Origin: Gramella sp. AN32
Lineage (GTDB): Bacteria > Bacteroidota > Bacteroidia > Flavobacteriales > Flavobacteriaceae
DNA: 64,000 nt
Direction of reading: 5' to 3'
Assembly (NCBI RefSeq): GCF_023718305.1
Contig: NZ_QEYO01000001.1
Location: 1 to 64,000 of the forward strand
The notes under the pieces were generated by a model, which had not been told where the DNA came from, did no database searches, and worked only from the letters and a program-made list of their open reading frames with translations. A program made the position numbers and the translations under genes. Position 1 is the first letter of the stretch; every line of letters starts with the position of its first letter. Shown in pieces: positions 45,079 through 54,691 of this stretch.

Positions 45079-45687
45079 TTATTTTTCCAGTTCTTTTATT
45101 ATTGACGCCACGGTCTCGCTGTCATCAACGCCAAGGCCTTGTTTTTGGTGCACCAGCACACCTTGTTTATCGAACACGCTAATAATATTGGAATGCGAAA
45201 AGTCCATTGGGGAAATACGTTTATAACTTACCGCAAGCACGGCGGCAAATTCCCTGGTCGCCTCCGGCGTACCCCTTAAAAAAAGCCATTTTTCATCGTC
45301 CATTTGATTTTCTTTGGCGAAATCCTTAAGGCGTTGCGGGGTATCTGTTTCCGGATCTATACTTACGAATACATATTTTAAACTCTTATTTTCGGGTACA
45401 TCGGCGGCGATATTGCGCATATCGGCGACCAGGCGCGGACATGCCGATTTGCAGGAAGTATAGATCATCACCATAACCAGGACGTTCCCCTTAAGGTCTT
45501 CCAGTTCTATTTGTTTATTGTCCTGGGTAGTCCAGACCGCGGGCAAATTATATACCGAAAGCTCCGGTATCTCTTCCTCCTCTATTTTCTCGAGCCTGGC
45601 TTGCTCTGGAGCAGGCTTACCCGGATTATCTTTACACGAAAAACCAAGTACTAGTACTGCAAACAATATTAATTTAGAAATTTTCAT
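45079..45687 (-). CDS. SCO/SenC-family copper protein
   Basis: 202 aa from the ATG at 45687 (MKISKLILFAVLVLGFSC). The longer frame upstream would break the lipobox. It has a thioredoxin fold with the copper-binding CxxxC motif SCKSACPRL near residue 80 and the conserved distal His in DFSHSN. SCO proteins deliver copper to CuA centres or other cuproenzymes. Here the likely client is NirK, encoded in the same operon. The 5' end overlaps nirV by 14 bases. Confidence 0.88.
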   Translation of the reverse strand: MKISKLILFAVLVLGFSCKDNPGKPAPEQARLEKIEEEEIPELSVYNLPAVWTTQDNKQIELEDLKGNVLVMVMIYTSCKSACPRLVADMRNIAADVPENKSLKYVFVSIDPETDTPQRLKDFAKENQMDDEKWLFLRGTPEATREFAAVLAVSYKRISPMDFSHSNIISVFDKQGVLVHQKQGLGVDDSETVASIIKELEK

Positions 45688-46477
45688 TAGCGAGCTTGTT
45701 TTTTCTGAATGGTTCAATATCCTGCGCACACCTAAAACCAAGGTTGCGTATAGCGAAATTTCCTTTTATGCTACCTCGGAAGGCATAGCGCATAAATGCG
45801 GCATAATTCATAAGGTCTGAAGAGCCTATAGCCGCACTGCCACAAAATAGGTTAGTATCTTTATCTACATCCCGGCGGGATTCGCCCGTAATTAACACCG
45901 AATTGAAATCCAGCGTCCATTCCCATACCATTCCATGCATATCATACACCCCCCAATAATTCCTGAAAGTACTTCCTACTTCCTGGTTAAACGACTGGGG
46001 TTTCTCGTACCAGCCCAGGATAAATTCATTATACGTATCTTTTATTCGGGCATCTGGCAGGGTTTCATCGGCCATGGCTACATATTCCCACTCGTCCAGC
46101 GTAGGAAGTCGCTTGCCCTGGCATTCACAATATTTTTTTGCCGCGAACCAGGAGACATTGGTTACAGGCCCTTCTACCAACTCCTTTTTCCCTAATTCCA
46201 AATCGTTTTTCCAATGGCGAAGATAATTGCCATCAGCGAAAAGCGCTTTTATCTTTGATCTCTGCCATTCGGGGTTCTTTTTAATGAATTTCAGGTATTC
46301 CCCATTGGTAACCGGATAAATATCCATGGCGAATTCATCAACTTTAATCCTGGCAGAATCCCTTCCGTATAAAGGGATATACTCCCCCCCTTCTATAACA
46401 GCCATTTTTTCTACCTGTGCGTTGGACAGTAAGGAACCGAATAAAATCGTACAGCCGATGATCAGTTTAAAAAACAT
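45674..46477 (-). CDS. nirV: NirV-type SUMF1/formylglycine-enzyme-like protein
   Basis: 267 aa with a signal peptide (1-20, ending SNAQ). The FGE-sulfatase fold shows GGEYIPLYG, MDIYPVTNGEYLKFI, VTNVSWFAAKKYCECQGKRLPTLDEWEYVA, GMVWEWTLDF and NLGFRCAQ. Proteins of this type directly after nirK are called NirV. Their role is unproven but linked to nitrite reductase maturation. It lies between nirK and the SCO gene in one operon. Confidence 0.82.
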   Translation of the reverse strand: MFFKLIIGCTILFGSLLSNAQVEKMAVIEGGEYIPLYGRDSARIKVDEFAMDIYPVTNGEYLKFIKKNPEWQRSKIKALFADGNYLRHWKNDLELGKKELVEGPVTNVSWFAAKKYCECQGKRLPTLDEWEYVAMADETLPDARIKDTYNEFILGWYEKPQSFNQEVGSTFRNYWGVYDMHGMVWEWTLDFNSVLITGESRRDVDKDTNLFCGSAAIGSSDLMNYAAFMRYAFRGSIKGNFAIRNLGFRCAQDIEPFRKNKLANENF

Positions 46478-46509
46478 GATGGTATATGTTTTGGTTTAAA
46501 GCTTAAATA

Positions 46510-48003
46510 CTACTCGGCAGATTTTGATCTCCGTTGTTTTTTAACCATTTCCTCGGTAACTTCCGTTCCGTTATTTTCGAAATTATTATATACATAAGTT
46601 AAAACACTGGCTATTTCTTTATCGGTTAGGTTTTGCGCGGTCATCACACTATTATATTTTTTACCGTTCACAGTGATTTCCCCTGTTTTCCCATGCATTA
46701 CAATATCTACCGCGCGCATCGCATCGGCGTTGAGATAATCTGATTTTGCCAGGGGAGGGAAAGCATTGGGCACCCCCTGACCATTGGCCTGGTGGCAGGC
46801 AAGACAGGTCTGGCTGTACACATTTTTACCCAAATCTATTTTCTCTTCTAAAGAAAGCTGCTTTTCGGGTTGTTGGGAAGCTTCAAAATCTTCGTCTGAA
46901 ATGGGCATTTCCTGGATAGCGCCACCTTCAGGCAGATATACCCCTTCCTGGATCTTCCCGCGGTAAACCCGGTGATTTTCCTCTCCTTTTACTACAATTT
47001 GGCCTAATGCGCCTTTGTTAAAGGCACGGAAGATAGAGTGGTCTACCAAAATATATTCCCCGGGCACTTCTACCCTGAATTCTACGATGGCTGCACCCCC
47101 CGCCGGGATTAGCGTGGTTTGCACATTTTCATTGATCAGGTTACCACCTTCCACATGCACTTTATCAAAAATTTCCCCGATAACATGGAAAGAAGAAACC
47201 AAATTTGGCCCTCCGTTTCCTACGTAAAGCCTGATAGTTTCTCCCACGTTTGCGGTAAGGACATTATCGCCGGTTAGGGCTCCAACTTTTCCATTAAATA
47301 CCACATAATCGGCATCTTCTTCTATGGCCTTTTTCATGTCGAAAGGCTGAAGTCCAGGATTACCAAAATCACCTTTTGTATAGAAATCCCCCTGCATAAT
47401 ATAAAATTCCTTGTCAACCGGCGATAATCCCTCTTCGGGTTCCACGAGAATAAGGCCGTACATCCCATTAGCTATATGCATCCCTACCGGGGCGGTAGCG
47501 CAATGGTATACATACAAACCCGGGTTAAGTACCTTAAAGGAAAAAACCGTTTCGTGCCCGGGGGCCACAAAAGAAGATACTGCCCCGCCGCCAGGCCCGT
47601 TCACCGCATGTAGGTCTATATTATGCGGCAACTTATTATCCGGGTGGTTCTTAAGATGGAATTCTACCTCATCGCCTACTTTGGTCCTTATAAAACTGCC
47701 TGGGACTGTACCGTTAAAGGTCCAGTATACATAGCTTACGCCATCGGTCATTTCGCCTTCTTCTTCCAGAATTTCCATATCCACTATCAGCTGTTTTGCT
47801 TTACGTCTTGCCGTAGGTTTTGGAACATGGGGCGGCGCGGTTAATTCTGCTTTCATTTTTAGGCTAACCTTGATCTCTTCCGGATTTTTTGATGCATCGT
47901 CATCCCGGTTATTACAGGATGCCAGGAATAAGGCCAGAAAGAACACAAAGGCAAAGTGCCAGTTCTTTTTAATTTTATTCAATTTTAAGAAGAAGTAGTC
48001 CAT
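46510..48003 (-). CDS. nirK: Copper nitrite reductase NirK with C-terminal cytochrome c domain
   Basis: 497 aa. A lipobox-type signal (LFLASC, Cys near residue 30) is followed by two cupredoxin domains. Copper ligands are in [33 protein letters not shown] (type 1 and type 2), [14 protein letters not shown], and [16 protein letters not shown]. From about residue 395 a cytochrome c domain follows: [19 protein letters not shown], with [20 protein letters not shown]. The tethered heme can donate electrons directly, as in known three-domain NirKs. It reduces nitrite to NO in the periplasm. It is the first gene of its operon, behind a Crp/Fnr-type promoter. Confidence 0.93.
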   Translation of the reverse strand: MDYFFLKLNKIKKNWHFAFVFFLALFLASCNNRDDDASKNPEEIKVSLKMKAELTAPPHVPKPTARRKAKQLIVDMEILEEEGEMTDGVSYVYWTFNGTVPGSFIRTKVGDEVEFHLKNHPDNKLPHNIDLHAVNGPGGGAVSSFVAPGHETVFSFKVLNPGLYVYHCATAPVGMHIANGMYGLILVEPEEGLSPVDKEFYIMQGDFYTKGDFGNPGLQPFDMKKAIEEDADYVVFNGKVGALTGDNVLTANVGETIRLYVGNGGPNLVSSFHVIGEIFDKVHVEGGNLINENVQTTLIPAGGAAIVEFRVEVPGEYILVDHSIFRAFNKGALGQIVVKGEENHRVYRGKIQEGVYLPEGGAIQEMPISDEDFEASQQPEKQLSLEEKIDLGKNVYSQTCLACHQANGQGVPNAFPPLAKSDYLNADAMRAVDIVMHGKTGEITVNGKKYNSVMTAQNLTDKEIASVLTYVYNNFENNGTEVTEEMVKKQRRSKSAE

Positions 48004-48041
48004 AGTATTACAGGTGTGATTGTTAATAAATTAATCCTGAG

Positions 48042-48049
48042 CAAACTTA
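48042..48049 (-). promoter_or_regulatory. nirK -7 promoter box
   Basis: TAAGTTTG on the minus strand matches TAnnTTTG exactly and lies 38 bases before the nirK ATG. Confidence 0.65.
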
Positions 48050-48070
48050 TTCCCGATAATAAAATTAGGA

Positions 48071-48086
48071 TATGACCAAGGTCATA
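48071..48086 (-). promoter_or_regulatory. Crp/Fnr-type operator of nirK
   Basis: TATGACC-AA-GGTCATA is a perfect inverted repeat. Its centre at 48078.5 is 36.5 bases from the downstream end of the -7 box, identical to the arrangement before the metal genes at 6703-6746. A redox-, oxygen- or NO-responsive Crp/Fnr protein is the likely activator. Confidence 0.7.
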
Positions 48087-48165
48087 AATAGTTAAGTTTT
48101 TCAGGAAATCCTTGGTGTGGCGTCAAAAATCACGGGCAGAAAACCTTATATTTACAACTAAAAGT

Positions 48166-49056
48166 ATGGACTTTACAAAACCTATGCTCCGCGATGGAGC
48201 TTTAAAAGGGAAAAATATCGTGGTTACCGGGGGCGGTAGCGGACTTGGTAGAGCCATGACCAAATATTTTCTGGAATTAGGCGCTAAAGTGGCCATTACC
48301 TCAAGAAATTTAGAAAAACTTCAGAACACGGTTAAGGACCTGGAAGAAGAAACCGGCGGAACCTGTGTAGCAATTCAATGTGATGTTCGGCATTATGATC
48401 AGGTAGAAAATATGCGGGACGAAGTAATCGCAAAATTTGGAAGTATTGATGTCCTTTTAAATAATGCTGCAGGAAATTTTATATCCCCTACCGAACGGCT
48501 TAGCGCCAATGCTTTTGATACCATTATAGACATCGTTTTAAAGGGAAGTAAAAACTGTACCCTGGCATTTGGAAAGCAATGGATCGATCAAAAAAAACAA
48601 AACAATACCATCCTAAATATCGTTACCACCTATGCCTGGACAGGTTCCGCTTACGTAGTACCCAGCGCTACGGCAAAAGCAGGGGTGCTTGCTATGACCC
48701 GTTCCCTTGCGGTGGAATGGGCCAAATATGGAATACGTTCCAATGCTATTGCTCCCGGGCCATTCCCTACTAAAGGTGCCTGGGATCGCTTGCTCCCAGG
48801 AGATCTAAAAGAAAAATTCGATCTTTCTAAAAAGGTGCCCCTCAAGCGGGTGGGCGAACATCAGGAACTGGCAAATCTCGCTGCCTATCTGGTTTCAGAC
48901 TTTTCAGCCTATGTAAATGGAGAGGTGATTACCATAGACGGGGGCGAATGGTTAAAAGGCGCCGGACAGTTCAATTTACTGGAAGATATTCCTGAAGAAA
49001 TGTGGGATCAACTGGAAGCGATGATAAAAAGCAAAAAAAGTAGGAAAACCCAATAG
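48166..49056 (+). CDS. Short-chain dehydrogenase, 2,4-dienoyl-CoA reductase-like
   Basis: 296 aa from the ATG at 48166 (MDFTKPMLRDGALKGK). The Rossmann motif is TGGGSGLGRAMTKYF, NNAAGNF follows, and the sequence continues YAWTGSAYVVPSATAKAG, with Lys where the usual YxxxK helix lies, but no Tyr four residues before it. That gap is typical of the dienoyl-CoA reductase (DECR) branch. It ends ITIDGGEWLKGAGQFN. It is probably NADPH-dependent in unsaturated fatty acid beta-oxidation. It is divergent from nirK, so it shares the intergenic region with the operator. Confidence 0.82.
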   Translation: MDFTKPMLRDGALKGKNIVVTGGGSGLGRAMTKYFLELGAKVAITSRNLEKLQNTVKDLEEETGGTCVAIQCDVRHYDQVENMRDEVIAKFGSIDVLLNNAAGNFISPTERLSANAFDTIIDIVLKGSKNCTLAFGKQWIDQKKQNNTILNIVTTYAWTGSAYVVPSATAKAGVLAMTRSLAVEWAKYGIRSNAIAPGPFPTKGAWDRLLPGDLKEKFDLSKKVPLKRVGEHQELANLAAYLVSDFSAYVNGEVITIDGGEWLKGAGQFNLLEDIPEEMWDQLEAMIKSKKSRKTQ

Positions 49057-49171
49057 GAAATGGGTTAGATGAGAAGTTAGTAAATTTCTGATTTTTAGTG
49101 AATTTACCGGCTCTAGATTACATGGACATATAAATTTACTAAAGAAGACCTTTCTGAAATTCAGCTTAAAG

Positions 49172-49339
49172 ATGCAAAATGCTGAAGAAGAAGATGAAGA
49201 TGTGGCCACCATTCTTGAGTTTGAAGATAAGGTAGACGATCTTGAGGCTGATGATATTCAGAAAATGGCTGAAAAATACCTGGATGAAAATTATATTTTG
49301 GGAATTTTAATGCCGGAAACAGACGAAATAAAAGAATAA
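49172..49339 (+). pseudogene. Possible C-terminal remnant of an M16 peptidase-like gene
   Basis: 55 codons from an ATG at 49172. It is acidic at first, then ADDIQKMAEKYLDENYILGILMPE, which resembles the end of M16 (insulinase-like) zinc peptidases. No zinc-binding HxxEH part exists upstream. It could instead be a small intact gene of unknown role. A terminator follows. Confidence 0.35.
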
Positions 49340-49359
49340 AAAACTTGGTAATAAATTTC

Positions 49360-49403
49360 AAAAACCGATTATTTGGCGAAAACCGTCTGAATAATCGGTT
49401 TTT
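49360..49403 (+). terminator. Intrinsic terminator before parA
   Basis: AAAAACCGATTATT pairs with AATAATCGGTTTTT (49390-49403) around a 16-base loop, with further T residues. The A-run on the 5' side makes it usable in both directions. Confidence 0.8.
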
Positions 49404-49482
49404 TCTTTATAAGCTGTTAACAAATTCATTTTCTAAACCTATAATAAATTGTATTTTTACCTCTTAAAATTGAATGCACTTA

Positions 49483-50256
49483 ATGGGTAAAATCATTGCT
49501 ATTGCCAACCAAAAAGGAGGCGTTGGGAAAACCACAACCTCGATTAATCTCGCAGCGTCTTTGGGGGTCCTTGAAAAGAAAATTTTACTTATAGATGCCG
49601 ATCCTCAAGCGAATGCCACTTCCGGGCTCGGGATCGATGTGGAAGGTGTGGAATTTGGGACTTATCAACTGTTGGAACATTCCGTCACAGCGGAAAAGGC
49701 CATCATGAAGACCAGTTCCCCCAATCTTGATATTATTCCTTCCCATATCGATCTTGTAGCTATTGAGATTGAACTGGTAGACCAGGAAGAGCGTGAGTAT
49801 ATGCTGAAGAAGGCCATCGGACATTTAAAAGAAACGTACGACTTTATACTTATTGATTGCGCTCCATCTCTGGGTTTATTAACATTGAATGCCTTGACCG
49901 CTGCAGATTCAGTGATCATTCCAATTCAATGTGAATATTTTGCACTTGAAGGTTTAGGAAAATTGCTGAATACCATTAAAAGCGTTCAGAAAATTCATAA
50001 TAAAAAACTGGATATCGAAGGTTTGCTTTTAACTATGTACGATTCCCGGCTCAGGCTGTCCAACCAGGTTGTTGAGGAAGTAAAGAAACATTTTGATGAA
50101 ATGGTTTTTAAAACAATCATTCAGCGAAATGTGCGTTTAAGTGAAGCCCCCAGTTATGGGGAAAGTATTATAAATTATGATGCTTCCAGTAAAGGAGCCA
50201 GTAATTATTTGAGCCTGGCACATGAAATTATTAAGAAAAACGAAATAAATGGCTAA
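49483..50256 (+). CDS. parA: Chromosome partitioning ATPase ParA/Soj
   Basis: 257 aa from the ATG at 49483 (MGKIIAIANQKGGVGKT). An ATG three codons earlier is possible. The deviant Walker A is KGGVGKTT, Walker A' DADPQANATSGLG, and Walker B is in FILIDCAPSLG. It binds DNA non-specifically and segregates origins together with ParB. The ParB start overlaps the end of this gene by eight bases. Confidence 0.95.
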   Translation: MGKIIAIANQKGGVGKTTTSINLAASLGVLEKKILLIDADPQANATSGLGIDVEGVEFGTYQLLEHSVTAEKAIMKTSSPNLDIIPSHIDLVAIEIELVDQEEREYMLKKAIGHLKETYDFILIDCAPSLGLLTLNALTAADSVIIPIQCEYFALEGLGKLLNTIKSVQKIHNKKLDIEGLLLTMYDSRLRLSNQVVEEVKKHFDEMVFKTIIQRNVRLSEAPSYGESIINYDASSKGASNYLSLAHEIIKKNEING

Positions 50257-51148
50257 GGCAACAAAAAAGCAGGCTTTAGGAAGAGGACTTTCCGCTTTAT
50301 TAAAAGATCCGGATAACGACATAAAATCTGCTGAAGATAAGAATGCTGATAAGCTGGTTGGACATATTGTTGAACTGGAATTATCTTCTATTGAAGTAAA
50401 TCCTTTCCAGCCAAGGACCAGTTTTAATGAAGAATCACTTAGGGAATTGGCGTCCTCCATACGTGAATTAGGGGTTATTCAGCCCATAACGGTTAGAAAA
50501 CTAGATTTCGACAAGTACCAGCTTGTATCTGGGGAAAGACGATATAGAGCTTCCAAATTGGTTGGACTCAATACCATTCCCGCTTACATTCGCATCGCGA
50601 ACGATCAGGAATCTTTAGAAATGGCTTTGGTTGAAAATATCCAACGACAAGATCTCGATCCCATTGAGATTTCGCTTTCGTATCAAAGGCTTCTTGATGA
50701 AATTCAGCTTACCCAGGAACAATTAAGTGATCGCATTGGAAAGAACCGCTCTACTATTGCTAATTATTTACGGTTATTAAAACTGGATCCCATTGTTCAA
50801 ACGGGAATGAGGGATGGCTTTTTGAGTATGGGTCACGGCCGGGCCTTGATCAATATTGAAGATCCACAAACTCAACTCGATATTTACGAAAATATTTTAG
50901 AAAAATCACTTTCAGTTCGGGATACGGAGCAATTAGTAAGAAGTTTAAATCAGGAAAAATCAAAGGATCCTTCTCCAAAACCTTCAGTTTCAAAAACCTA
51001 TAAAAAAGGGATCAAGGAATTTTCAGAATATCTGGATACAAAGGTTTCTATAAGCGTTTCTAAAAATGGAAAGGGGAAACTCACCATCCCTTTTACTTCT
51101 GAAAAGGACTTTGAGCGTCTCAAAAAATTGATCAAAGGTGCAGAATAA
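50249..51148 (+). CDS. parB: Chromosome partitioning protein ParB/Spo0J
   Basis: 299 aa. The N-terminal ParB/sulfiredoxin-like domain has EVNPFQPRTSFNEESLRELA, and the CTP-binding motif is SGERRYRAS with MALVENIQRQDLDPIE. The central HTH reads LSDRIGKNRSTIANYLRLL and the C-terminal part is the dimerisation domain. It loads on parS sites. No full parS consensus was found in this window by eye. It is in an operon with parA and the DUF5683 gene. Confidence 0.95.
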   Translation: MAKATKKQALGRGLSALLKDPDNDIKSAEDKNADKLVGHIVELELSSIEVNPFQPRTSFNEESLRELASSIRELGVIQPITVRKLDFDKYQLVSGERRYRASKLVGLNTIPAYIRIANDQESLEMALVENIQRQDLDPIEISLSYQRLLDEIQLTQEQLSDRIGKNRSTIANYLRLLKLDPIVQTGMRDGFLSMGHGRALINIEDPQTQLDIYENILEKSLSVRDTEQLVRSLNQEKSKDPSPKPSVSKTYKKGIKEFSEYLDTKVSISVSKNGKGKLTIPFTSEKDFERLKKLIKGAE

Positions 51149-51716
51149 AACGTTCTTGTTTTTTTCATTTTTGATCCTCATCGGGTTTTCAGGATGGGCT
51201 CAAAAGGATTCACTCCTCGTGGAACCTGGTGTTATTGTGCAGGAACCCATTCAGAAAGAAAAAAAATATGAGCCTTATAACGCTCTGGCACCTTCGAAAG
51301 CTGCATTTTATTCCGCAATTTTACCGGGATTAGGGCAGGCTTATAACGGGAGTTGGTGGAAAATCCCCATCGCCTACGGTGGATTAGGTACGGGAATTTA
51401 TTTTTATCTGGATAATGATAAGCAGTACGATCGCTATAGGGACGCTTATAAAAATAGAATATCAGACAGGCCTGATGAATTCCAGGGCAGGATTAGTACT
51501 GATGCTTTGATTCGTGCTCAGCAATTCTATCAAAAAAATAAAGAAATTTCCATCCTGGTGACCGTGGGGATTTATGTTCTGAATATCGTAGATGCCAATG
51601 TTGAAGCGCATCTTAGACAATTTAATGTAAATGATGACCTTACGTTTAAACCGAATCTCGATCAGGATTTTATAGGAAATACTAACTACGGACTATCGCT
51701 AAACTTTAATTTTTAA
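51138..51716 (+). CDS. DUF5683 membrane protein
   Basis: 192 aa. A signal segment is followed by EPYNALAPSKAAFYSAILPGLGQAYNGSWWKIPIAYGGLG (shown by its ends: a P-x-A-x-x-SA-x-LPGLGQ pattern at about 48-70). The pattern is typical of DUF5683, found between parB and dapB in flavobacteria. Two membrane segments are likely. The function is unknown. It overlaps the parB end by 11 bases, and dapB starts immediately after its stop. Confidence 0.8.
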   Translation: MQNKTFLFFSFLILIGFSGWAQKDSLLVEPGVIVQEPIQKEKKYEPYNALAPSKAAFYSAILPGLGQAYNGSWWKIPIAYGGLGTGIYFYLDNDKQYDRYRDAYKNRISDRPDEFQGRISTDALIRAQQFYQKNKEISILVTVGIYVLNIVDANVEAHLRQFNVNDDLTFKPNLDQDFIGNTNYGLSLNFNF

Positions 51717-52442
51717 ATGAATATCGCTTTACTAGGTTACGGAAAAATGGGTAAAACCATTGAAGAAATCGCTATAAATCGCGGTCACGAAATTGTTCTG
51801 AAAGTTGAGCAGGATATCTCAAATTATAAAGTTGAGGAGAACAAAATAGATGTAGCTATAGATTTTAGTATTCCTGGCGCCGCTTTTAATAATATAACCA
51901 CATGTTTCAGGAAATCAATTCCCGTAGTTTGTGGTACCACTGGCTGGTTAGATCATCTGGATGAAGCCAAAGAGATTTGTCTTAAAAATGATTCAGCTTT
52001 TCTCTATGCCTCAAATTTTAGTGTTGGGGTTAATATTTTCTTCGAGTTGAATAAAAAATTAGCTTCTATGATGCAGGGAATGGAAGATTATTCCGTGAAT
52101 ATTGAAGAAATTCACCATACACAGAAGTTGGATGCGCCAAGTGGGACAGCGATCACCCTGGCAAATCAAATCAAAGAGATCGGGACTCATTTCAAAGGTT
52201 GGAAACTGGATAAAAAAGAAGATCATTTTATTCCAATTTTCGCCAAACGTGAAGAAAATGTCCCAGGAACACATACAGTTTCTTATGTTTCAGAAATTGA
52301 TAGCATTGAGATAAAACATACCGCAAACTCCAGACTGGGTTTTGCTTTAGGCGCTGTCCTTGCGGCCGAATTTCTACATAATAAGAAAGGAATCTTTTCG
52401 ATGAAAGATGTCCTTAGCGGACTTTTGCAGGATAATGTGTAA
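51717..52442 (+). CDS. dapB: 4-hydroxy-tetrahydrodipicolinate reductase
   Basis: 241 aa. The N-terminal NAD(P) motif is LGYGKMGKTIEEIA, followed by VVCGTTGW. The catalytic motif is EIHHTQKLDAPSGTA, with His and Lys as in the family EXHHXXKXDAPSGTA. The enzyme reduces the dipicolinate precursor in the lysine/diaminopimelate pathway. It is directly adjacent to DUF5683 upstream and lepB downstream. Confidence 0.94.
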   Translation: MNIALLGYGKMGKTIEEIAINRGHEIVLKVEQDISNYKVEENKIDVAIDFSIPGAAFNNITTCFRKSIPVVCGTTGWLDHLDEAKEICLKNDSAFLYASNFSVGVNIFFELNKKLASMMQGMEDYSVNIEEIHHTQKLDAPSGTAITLANQIKEIGTHFKGWKLDKKEDHFIPIFAKREENVPGTHTVSYVSEIDSIEIKHTANSRLGFALGAVLAAEFLHNKKGIFSMKDVLSGLLQDNV

Positions 52443-52483
52443 CAAATCGAGGCTACTGCCACCTAATAAATAAAATAGATACA

Positions 52484-54049
52484 ATGACTTTTACTGAATG
52501 GTTTATTTTTTTCCTGGTTTTACAGGTTGTTCATTTTCTTGGTACCTGGAAATTATATGTAAGAGCCGGAAGAAAAGCCTGGGAAGCCGCCGTGCCTGTG
52601 TATAACGCTGTGGTATTAATGCAAATTATCAATCGGCCAAAATGGTGGGTGGTTTTAATGTTTATTCCCATTGTAAATCTCATTATTATCCCGGTAATAT
52701 GGGTGGAAACCATTAGAAGTTTTGGGCATAATAAGACCTGGGAAACTGTTTTGGTCATCCTTACGTTGGGGCTCTACATCTACTATATCAATTACGCCAC
52801 GAATGATCCTTATATCGTAGATCGGGATCTAAAACCAAGGTCAGAAGCTGGGGAATGGATTAGTTCAATTTTGTTCGCTGTAATTGCTGCCACGATAGTG
52901 CATACTTATTTTATGCAGCCCTTTACCATTCCAACTTCATCTTTGGAAAAGACGTTGTTAGTGGGTGATTTTCTGTTTGTGAGTAAATTCCATTACGGAG
53001 CCCGGGCACCTAAAACTGCGGTGGCATTTCCAATGGTTCATGATACGATTCCTATTTTGGGGATTAAATCTTATTTAAATAAACCACAAATTCCCTATTT
53101 CCGCTTTCCGGGTTTTGAAAAAATTGAACGGAATGATATTGTAGTTTTTAACTGGCCCGTAGATACGGTTAAAAAGTTCTTTGACCGCTCTGCAGAACAT
53201 TATGAAAAACCCGTTGATAAGAAGTCGAATTATGTAAAAAGGGCCGTAGGAGTCCCGGGAGATTCACTTTCAGTGGTAGACGGCTATGTTTATATAAATG
53301 GAAAACAAACCGTATTGCCGGATAGGGCAAAACCACAGTTTTCTTATGTGGGTAGAACAAAAGGACAGCCCCTAAATCCGCAGCTGCTTTATAAAAGATA
53401 TAATGTGACCGATGGGTATTCCTATAATCCCAATACGAACGTATTCTATATTCAGTCGCTTACAGACGAAAGTTTTGAAATGCTGAAAAACAATCCCGAG
53501 GTGTCAACCATAACCCGATATGTAGATTCCGTTGGGGTAAAAAATTCCAGTCTTTTTCCCAATGATGGTATTAGAAATTGGAACAATGACAATATGGGGC
53601 CTATCTATATCCCCGAAGAAGGGAAAACGGTTAAAATCACCCCCGAAAGTATGGGCTTTTATAAGGAGATTATTGAAACTTATGAAGGTACGGAGATGGG
53701 GAATAATAATAAGCTGACTATGAATGGCACACAGGTTCTACTTAACGGCCAGCCCATAGAGAGCTACACCTTCAAACAGAATTATTACTGGATGATGGGC
53801 GATAACCGAAATAATTCGGAAGACAGCCGCGCCTGGGGTTATGTTCCCGAAAATCATGTGGTGGGAAAACCGGTCTTTATCTGGTTGAGCTGGGATTCGA
53901 ATGCCAGTGGATTTGACAAGATTAGATGGGAACGCGTTTTCACTACAGTTAAAGGCGATGGGGAACCAACTTCCTTTTTGCCTTATTTACTGTTGCTTCT
54001 GGTAATTTATTTTGCCTGGAGTTTCTTTAAAAAACGCCGTGACGCTTAA
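52484..54049 (+). CDS. lepB: Signal peptidase I, extended flavobacterial form
   Basis: 521 aa, much longer than the E. coli enzyme. The N-terminal membrane region (about 1-110) is rich in aromatic residues and has several helices (DUF5684-like). The protease region has the catalytic Ser in FTIPTSSLEKTLLVGD and the Lys in YVKRAVGVPGDSLSV. The C-terminal box is MMGDNRNNSEDSRAWGYVP, and the final helix reads LPYLLLLLVIYFAWSFF. A large insert lies between the Lys and the C-terminal box. It cleaves signal peptides at the outer face of the membrane. Confidence 0.93.
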   Translation: MTFTEWFIFFLVLQVVHFLGTWKLYVRAGRKAWEAAVPVYNAVVLMQIINRPKWWVVLMFIPIVNLIIIPVIWVETIRSFGHNKTWETVLVILTLGLYIYYINYATNDPYIVDRDLKPRSEAGEWISSILFAVIAATIVHTYFMQPFTIPTSSLEKTLLVGDFLFVSKFHYGARAPKTAVAFPMVHDTIPILGIKSYLNKPQIPYFRFPGFEKIERNDIVVFNWPVDTVKKFFDRSAEHYEKPVDKKSNYVKRAVGVPGDSLSVVDGYVYINGKQTVLPDRAKPQFSYVGRTKGQPLNPQLLYKRYNVTDGYSYNPNTNVFYIQSLTDESFEMLKNNPEVSTITRYVDSVGVKNSSLFPNDGIRNWNNDNMGPIYIPEEGKTVKITPESMGFYKEIIETYEGTEMGNNNKLTMNGTQVLLNGQPIESYTFKQNYYWMMGDNRNNSEDSRAWGYVPENHVVGKPVFIWLSWDSNASGFDKIRWERVFTTVKGDGEPTSFLPYLLLLLVIYFAWSFFKKRRDA

Positions 54050-54052
54050 CTA

Positions 54053-54691
54053 ATGAAACCTTTAATTATACATCCAACCTATTTTGGACCAATAGTGCAA
54101 TGGGTTGCCATGATAAATGCTAACAAAGTCATCTTTGAAAATGAAGATAATTATCAAAAGCAAAGTTATCGCAACAGAATGTATATTTATGATTCCAATG
54201 GAAAGCTAAGTCTTAATATTCCTATAAAACATAGTTCTTCTTTGGGTCGTGAGATCACAGGAAAACAAAAATATAAAGATGTACAGGTCGAAAATAAATT
54301 CAACTGGCAATTACAACATTGGCGCGGTTTAAAAGCTTCTTACCAAACCTCCCCATTTTTTGAATTTTTTGAAGATGAATTGCATCCGCTTTATCATACA
54401 GAATTTAAGTTCTTAATGGACTTTAATTATTCGTGTATGGAATTTGTAGCTGAAAGTCTTCAGCTGGAATGGGAATTTCAGAAAACTGATGCATTCGAAA
54501 AAGAACAGTTTCAAAATAAAGATTTTCGACATTTGGTAAAAGCCAAAAAAGGAATTGATTATCAGAATTCTAAATACCCACAGGTTTTTGCACCTAAACT
54601 GGGTTTTATAGAAAATCTAAGCATCCTGGACCTTTTATTCAACGAAGGCAATGCTGCATTACAATATCTGGAAAACCAGGAAAAATTATAA
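54053..54691 (+). CDS. WbqC-family protein
   Basis: 212 aa. It begins LIIHPTYFGPIVQWVAMINA, then YRNRMYIYDSNGKLSLNIPI and NWQLQHWRGLKASYQTSPFF, as in WbqC family members. The family's biochemical role is not settled. Some members sit in O-antigen loci, but in flavobacteria it follows lepB. It starts three bases after lepB. The end overlaps the convergent EEP gene by six bases. Confidence 0.82.
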   Translation: MKPLIIHPTYFGPIVQWVAMINANKVIFENEDNYQKQSYRNRMYIYDSNGKLSLNIPIKHSSSLGREITGKQKYKDVQVENKFNWQLQHWRGLKASYQTSPFFEFFEDELHPLYHTEFKFLMDFNYSCMEFVAESLQLEWEFQKTDAFEKEQFQNKDFRHLVKAKKGIDYQNSKYPQVFAPKLGFIENLSILDLLFNEGNAALQYLENQEKL

